From Liminaster sp045576355 (lineage in GTDB: Bacteria > Bacteroidota > Bacteroidia > Bacteroidales > UBA3663), in the NCBI GenBank assembly GCA_045576355.1, contig JAZNGG010000037.1, positions 1 through 9,259 of the forward strand: DNA of 9,259 nt, read 5' to 3'. This document shows positions 7,507-9,259 of this stretch, piece by piece; position 1 is the stretch's first letter, and every line of letters starts with the position of its first letter. A model generated the notes under the pieces. That model was given only the letters and a program-made list of their open reading frames with translations, ran no database searches and was not told where the DNA came from. A program made the translations under genes and the position numbers.

Positions 7507-7531
7507 AATGCGGCACATTTTTACATGAGAT

Positions 7532-7562
7532 TTTGATTTTCTACCATTTTGCGCTATCTTCG
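7532..7562 (+). promoter_or_regulatory. Rightward Bacteroidota-type promoter upstream of the tRNA/ribF region
   Basis: TTTG (7532-7535), a 19-bp spacer and TATCTTCG (7555-7562) match the -33/-7 consensus with one mismatch in the -7 box. It reads away from the lolD-like gene. The first plus-strand gene downstream is ribF, 228 bp beyond, and the transcript would cross the tRNA gene in antisense. It could be the ribF promoter with a long leader or drive a small RNA. Confidence 0.5.
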
Positions 7563-7578
7563 CACCCGCAAAGAGCAT

Positions 7579-7607
7579 AAAAAACGAAGGCAAGCCGAAT
7601 CCCTTCG
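7579..7607 (-). terminator. Intrinsic terminator of the tRNA gene
   Basis: On the minus strand CGAAGG (7607-7602) pairs with CCTTCG (7590-7585) around an 11-nt loop, and six T residues (7584-7579) follow immediately. Three flanking weak pairs can extend the stem. It lies 39 bp past the 3' end of the tRNA, the normal place for its terminator. Confidence 0.75.
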
Positions 7608-7646
7608 CCTCGCCTCCTCAAACGGAAAATTTTCAAACCAGTATCG

Positions 7647-7720
7647 TGGTCCCACTTGGGCTTGAACCAAGGACTCCCTGATTATGAGTCAGGTGCTCTG
7701 ACCGACTGAGCTATAGGACC
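7647..7720 (-). tRNA. tRNA with CAT anticodon (Ile2 or elongator Met)
   Basis: A 74-nt cloverleaf reads from 7720 down to 7647: acceptor GGTCCTA/TGGGACC, D-arm GCTC...GAGC, anticodon stem CCTGA/TCAGG around the loop CTCATAA, and T-arm CTTGG/CCAAG with TTCAAGC loop. The discriminator is A and the CCA tail is not encoded. The anticodon is CAT. The acceptor pairs C4-G69 and C5-G68 match those reported as recognition elements for the lysidine synthetase TilS in E. coli tRNA-Ile2 and are absent from E. coli elongator tRNA-Met, favouring Ile2. The T29-A41 pair is instead shared with E. coli tRNA-Met. The 5' end lacks initiator-Met character. Being a tRNA is certain; the amino acid is not. Confidence 0.97.
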
Positions 7721-7742
7721 TGCCTTTTTTTGTTTGGCGGTG

Positions 7743-7774
7743 CAAAATTAGCACAACTTGCCGTAAAAAACAAA
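7743..7774 (-). promoter_or_regulatory. Promoter of the CAT-anticodon tRNA
   Basis: On the minus strand TTTG (7774-7771), a 20-bp spacer and TAATTTTG (7750-7743) match both Bacteroidota promoter elements perfectly. The -7 box ends 22 bp before the mature tRNA 5' end at 7720, leaving a short leader. The -33 element lies 17 bp from the ribF start codon, so the two divergent genes share this small region. Confidence 0.75.
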
Positions 7775-7790
7775 TATTTTGGACATAAAA

Positions 7791-8756
7791 ATGAGAATTT
7801 ATAACAATTTCGATAAGCTTCCCCAGGAATCACTTGTGGCTTGTATCGGATTTTTCGATGGAATACACCTCGGACACCGATACATGTTTCAACATTTAAA
7901 GTCCTATGCCGATGCCGTAGGGGCTCGGCCGGCAGTGGTGACATTCTCCAATCATCCCCGTTCGTTGATTCATCCGGACCATCCCGTCCGTCTAATCGAT
8001 ACACCGGAAGAGAAGTGCGCATTGTTAGAATCTTTAGGGATCGAGGTCTGTTTCCTTTTAGACTTCACTCCGGAGATCCGACAACTCTCTGCCGAAGATT
8101 TTCTCCGCATCCTTGCCGAAAAGGGGCATATCAAGACCTTATTAGTCGGCTATGATCATCGTTTTGGGCACAATCGGGCGCAGGGATTTGACGATTATGT
8201 CCAAATCGGCAAAAAATTTGGGATGACTCTGCTGAGAGAAGATCTTTATGAGGACGGATCCGGACGACACTATTCCTCCTCAGAGGTACGTCTGGCACTG
8301 GACGCCGGTCGGGTCCAAGAGGCAAACGAGCTGCTGGGCAGAACATTTATGATCGACGGAATTGTGGTTCATGGGCACAGCCTGGGGCACAAACTGGGGT
8401 TCCCTACTGCCAACATTCTACCTCAATGTAAAGAGAAAATCATCCCTGCCAATGGTGTTTACGCCACGGTTGCTGTCACCCAAGAGGGAGATCAATATCC
8501 GGCAATGGTAAATATTGGCTGTCGCCCTACTGTGGCGTCCGATGGAGAAACAACGGTCAATATCGAAGCCCATCTCATCGATTTTGAAGGCAATCTATAT
8601 GATAAAAAAATTCGTCTCCAATTCTTGGACAGAATCAGAGACGAAAGAAAAATGAAGTCACTGCAAGAATTACAAGAGCAACTTGCCCGAGATCGAGAAA
8701 CTACGAAAGCGGTTTGGGTTGCTCAAAAAACCAAGCCCGATATTTCGTTTCCATAA
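7791..8756 (+). CDS. ribF: Bifunctional riboflavin kinase/FAD synthetase
   Basis: Cytoplasmic enzyme converting riboflavin to FMN (C-terminal kinase) and FMN to FAD (N-terminal adenylyltransferase). I start at the ATG at 7791 (321 residues), which gives a typical N-terminus; an in-frame TTG at 7779 would add four residues. The FAD synthetase domain (about 1-175) has the nucleotidyltransferase motif GFFDGIHLGH (20-29), TFSNHP (51-56), RFGHNRAQG (124-132) and YSSSEVR (161-167). The flavokinase domain (about 180-310) has GHKLGFPTAN (199-208), GVYAT (222-226), VNIGCRPT (240-247) and the probable catalytic Glu259 in the NIEAHLIDF strand. Length and motifs are complete. No FMN riboswitch is seen upstream. 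It is divergent from the tRNA gene, and its promoter may be the distant one at 7532-7562. Confidence 0.97.
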   Translation: MRIYNNFDKLPQESLVACIGFFDGIHLGHRYMFQHLKSYADAVGARPAVVTFSNHPRSLIHPDHPVRLIDTPEEKCALLESLGIEVCFLLDFTPEIRQLSAEDFLRILAEKGHIKTLLVGYDHRFGHNRAQGFDDYVQIGKKFGMTLLREDLYEDGSGRHYSSSEVRLALDAGRVQEANELLGRTFMIDGIVVHGHSLGHKLGFPTANILPQCKEKIIPANGVYATVAVTQEGDQYPAMVNIGCRPTVASDGETTVNIEAHLIDFEGNLYDKKIRLQFLDRIRDERKMKSLQELQEQLARDRETTKAVWVAQKTKPDISFP

Positions 8757-8787
8757 GAGGACTCTCAGATATAAGAAACTCTCATAC

Positions 8788-8856
8788 TCTCAATTCCAAC
8801 ACTCTTCTGAAACTCCATTTAGAAATAAACTATTGGAGTTAGAATGATTGTTGAGA
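8788..8856 (+). terminator. Imperfect hairpin downstream of ribF
   Basis: AACTCCA (8811-8817) pairs perfectly with TGGAGTT (8834-8840). An inner TAG/CTA pair closes a 7-nt loop. Outside, TTCT pairs with AGAA past a 2-nt bulge, and TCTCAA (8788-8793) pairs with TTGAGA (8851-8856). It begins 32 bp after the ribF stop, so it may end that transcript, but only an A-rich stretch follows and no T-run, making it a weak candidate. The remaining bases from 8757 to about 9000 hold no gene I can recognise. Confidence 0.4.
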
Positions 8857-8928
8857 CAAAAATAGACCAAATTTATTAAATTTTTCGGAAAATCGGCAAA
8901 AATTACAATTACGGTTTATTAACGCGTA

Positions 8929-8963
8929 TTTGCAATCCACACCTAACAAAAAGACTATCTTTA
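8929..8963 (+). promoter_or_regulatory. Possible promoter before the transposase remnant
   Basis: TTTG (8929-8932) and TATCTTTA (8956-8963, one mismatch to TAnnTTTG) lie 23 bp apart, wider than the usual 19-21 bp. No intact gene follows; the frame downstream contains only a truncated transposase. It could be an orphan promoter whose gene was lost at an insertion or deletion. Confidence 0.3.
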
Positions 8964-9001
8964 CAGATCAAACAACATTGGCAGAAAAAGGGAATCTCTG
9001 T

Positions 9002-9259
9002 ATCCGGATATTCGATAACATCGATTCGGATCATACACTACGTCATGCGAAAAACGTCATCGACAGATACATTCATTTCTATAATTACCGGAGACCGCAC
9101 ATGAGTATTGGGTATAAAATACCAGCACTAGTTCATCTGGAACAGGGTCCACAGAAAAGAATGTGGAAGAAGAAAATTTATCCTTCAAAGGAGCAGAAAA
9201 TTGAAATGAAAGCGTTATCTTTGGCGAACCGAACAGAAAATCCGGGTGAAAGCTTATGC
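9002..9259 (+). pseudogene. C-terminal remnant of an IS3-family transposase
   Basis: The frame encodes a typical end of an IS3-family OrfB (DDE/rve) transposase: VIDRYIHFYNYRRPHMSIGYKIP lies at about 9056-9124 (written here in two parts: VIDRYIHFYNY and RRPHMSIGYKIP), followed by LVHLEQGPQKRMWKKKIYPS. The catalytic DDE core should lie upstream but is missing: the frame is open back to a stop at 8852-8854, yet nothing before about 9002 resembles a transposase. The only in-frame ATG is at 9101, inside the motif. The coding frame is still open at the window end, so the 3' end and terminal repeat are outside. It is best read as a truncated or deleted IS copy; the exact left boundary is uncertain. 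Confidence 0.7.

Noticed and set aside
7775..7782. TATTTTGG as a -7 box for ribF
   Set aside because: It does not fit TAnnTTTG in register and no TTTG lies 19-21 bp upstream; it would also place the start inside the coding region.
7721..7790. FMN riboswitch upstream of ribF
   Set aside because: The 70-bp gap between the tRNA and ribF is too short, is filled by the tRNA promoter, and lacks RFN-like conserved pairing.
1..9259. CRISPR array, toxin-antitoxin pair or defence system
   Set aside because: No regularly spaced repeat-spacer pattern and no protein with such a family signature; the short repeats found are explained as operator or IS-end candidates.

Overview
The window looks like a chromosomal segment of a Bacteroidota bacterium, most likely order Bacteroidales and perhaps Porphyromonas-like (the genus is a guess). 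Three things suggest this: several promoters fit the Bacteroides-type consensus (TTTG, 19-21 bp, TAnnTTTG) rather than TTGACA/TATAAT; clear Shine-Dalgarno sites are lacking; and the proteins (a PiT transporter with a PhoU-like tail, a CysRS with KMGKS) look like Bacteroidales versions. It is mostly housekeeping and nutrient-response DNA, with probable mobile-element debris at both edges.

Left part (about 212-5040, all minus strand): a three-gene phosphate module. A phosphate permease of the PiT family fused to a cytoplasmic PhoU-like helical domain comes first. It overlaps by 8 nt an OmpR/PhoB-type response regulator, which is followed after a short gap by a membrane PhoR-like sensor histidine kinase. 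Upstream of the permease are three exact TGTAACA heptamers repeated every 11 bp, ending 20 bp before a perfect Bacteroidota -7 box (TATCTTTG). This is the architecture of a Pho box placed where the -33 element would be. The simplest reading is an autoregulated phosphate-starvation operon in which the regulator and kinase encoded downstream control the transporter promoter. The PhoU-like tail is a candidate physical link between transport and the kinase. This is the most interesting part of the window.

Middle (5041-7480): a long hairpin lies between the phosphate operon and the minus-strand pair lolD-like ABC ATPase then cysS (cysteinyl-tRNA synthetase). The ABC gene has a -7-like box only 4 nt from its start codon, so its transcript may be nearly leaderless.

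Right part (7481-8756): a minus-strand tRNA with CAT anticodon (Ile2 or elongator Met) has its own consensus promoter and a good intrinsic terminator. It is divergent from plus-strand ribF (bifunctional riboflavin kinase/FAD synthetase). A second good promoter reads rightward from 7532-7562 across the tRNA antisense strand toward ribF.

Edges: bases 1-211 hold no gene but carry a 12-bp direct repeat (44-55 and 122-133) that reads like an insertion-sequence end (TGTCCGGTAAA on the minus strand). Bases from about 9002 to the end encode only the C-terminal part of an IS3-family DDE transposase, without an obvious beginning, and run off the window.
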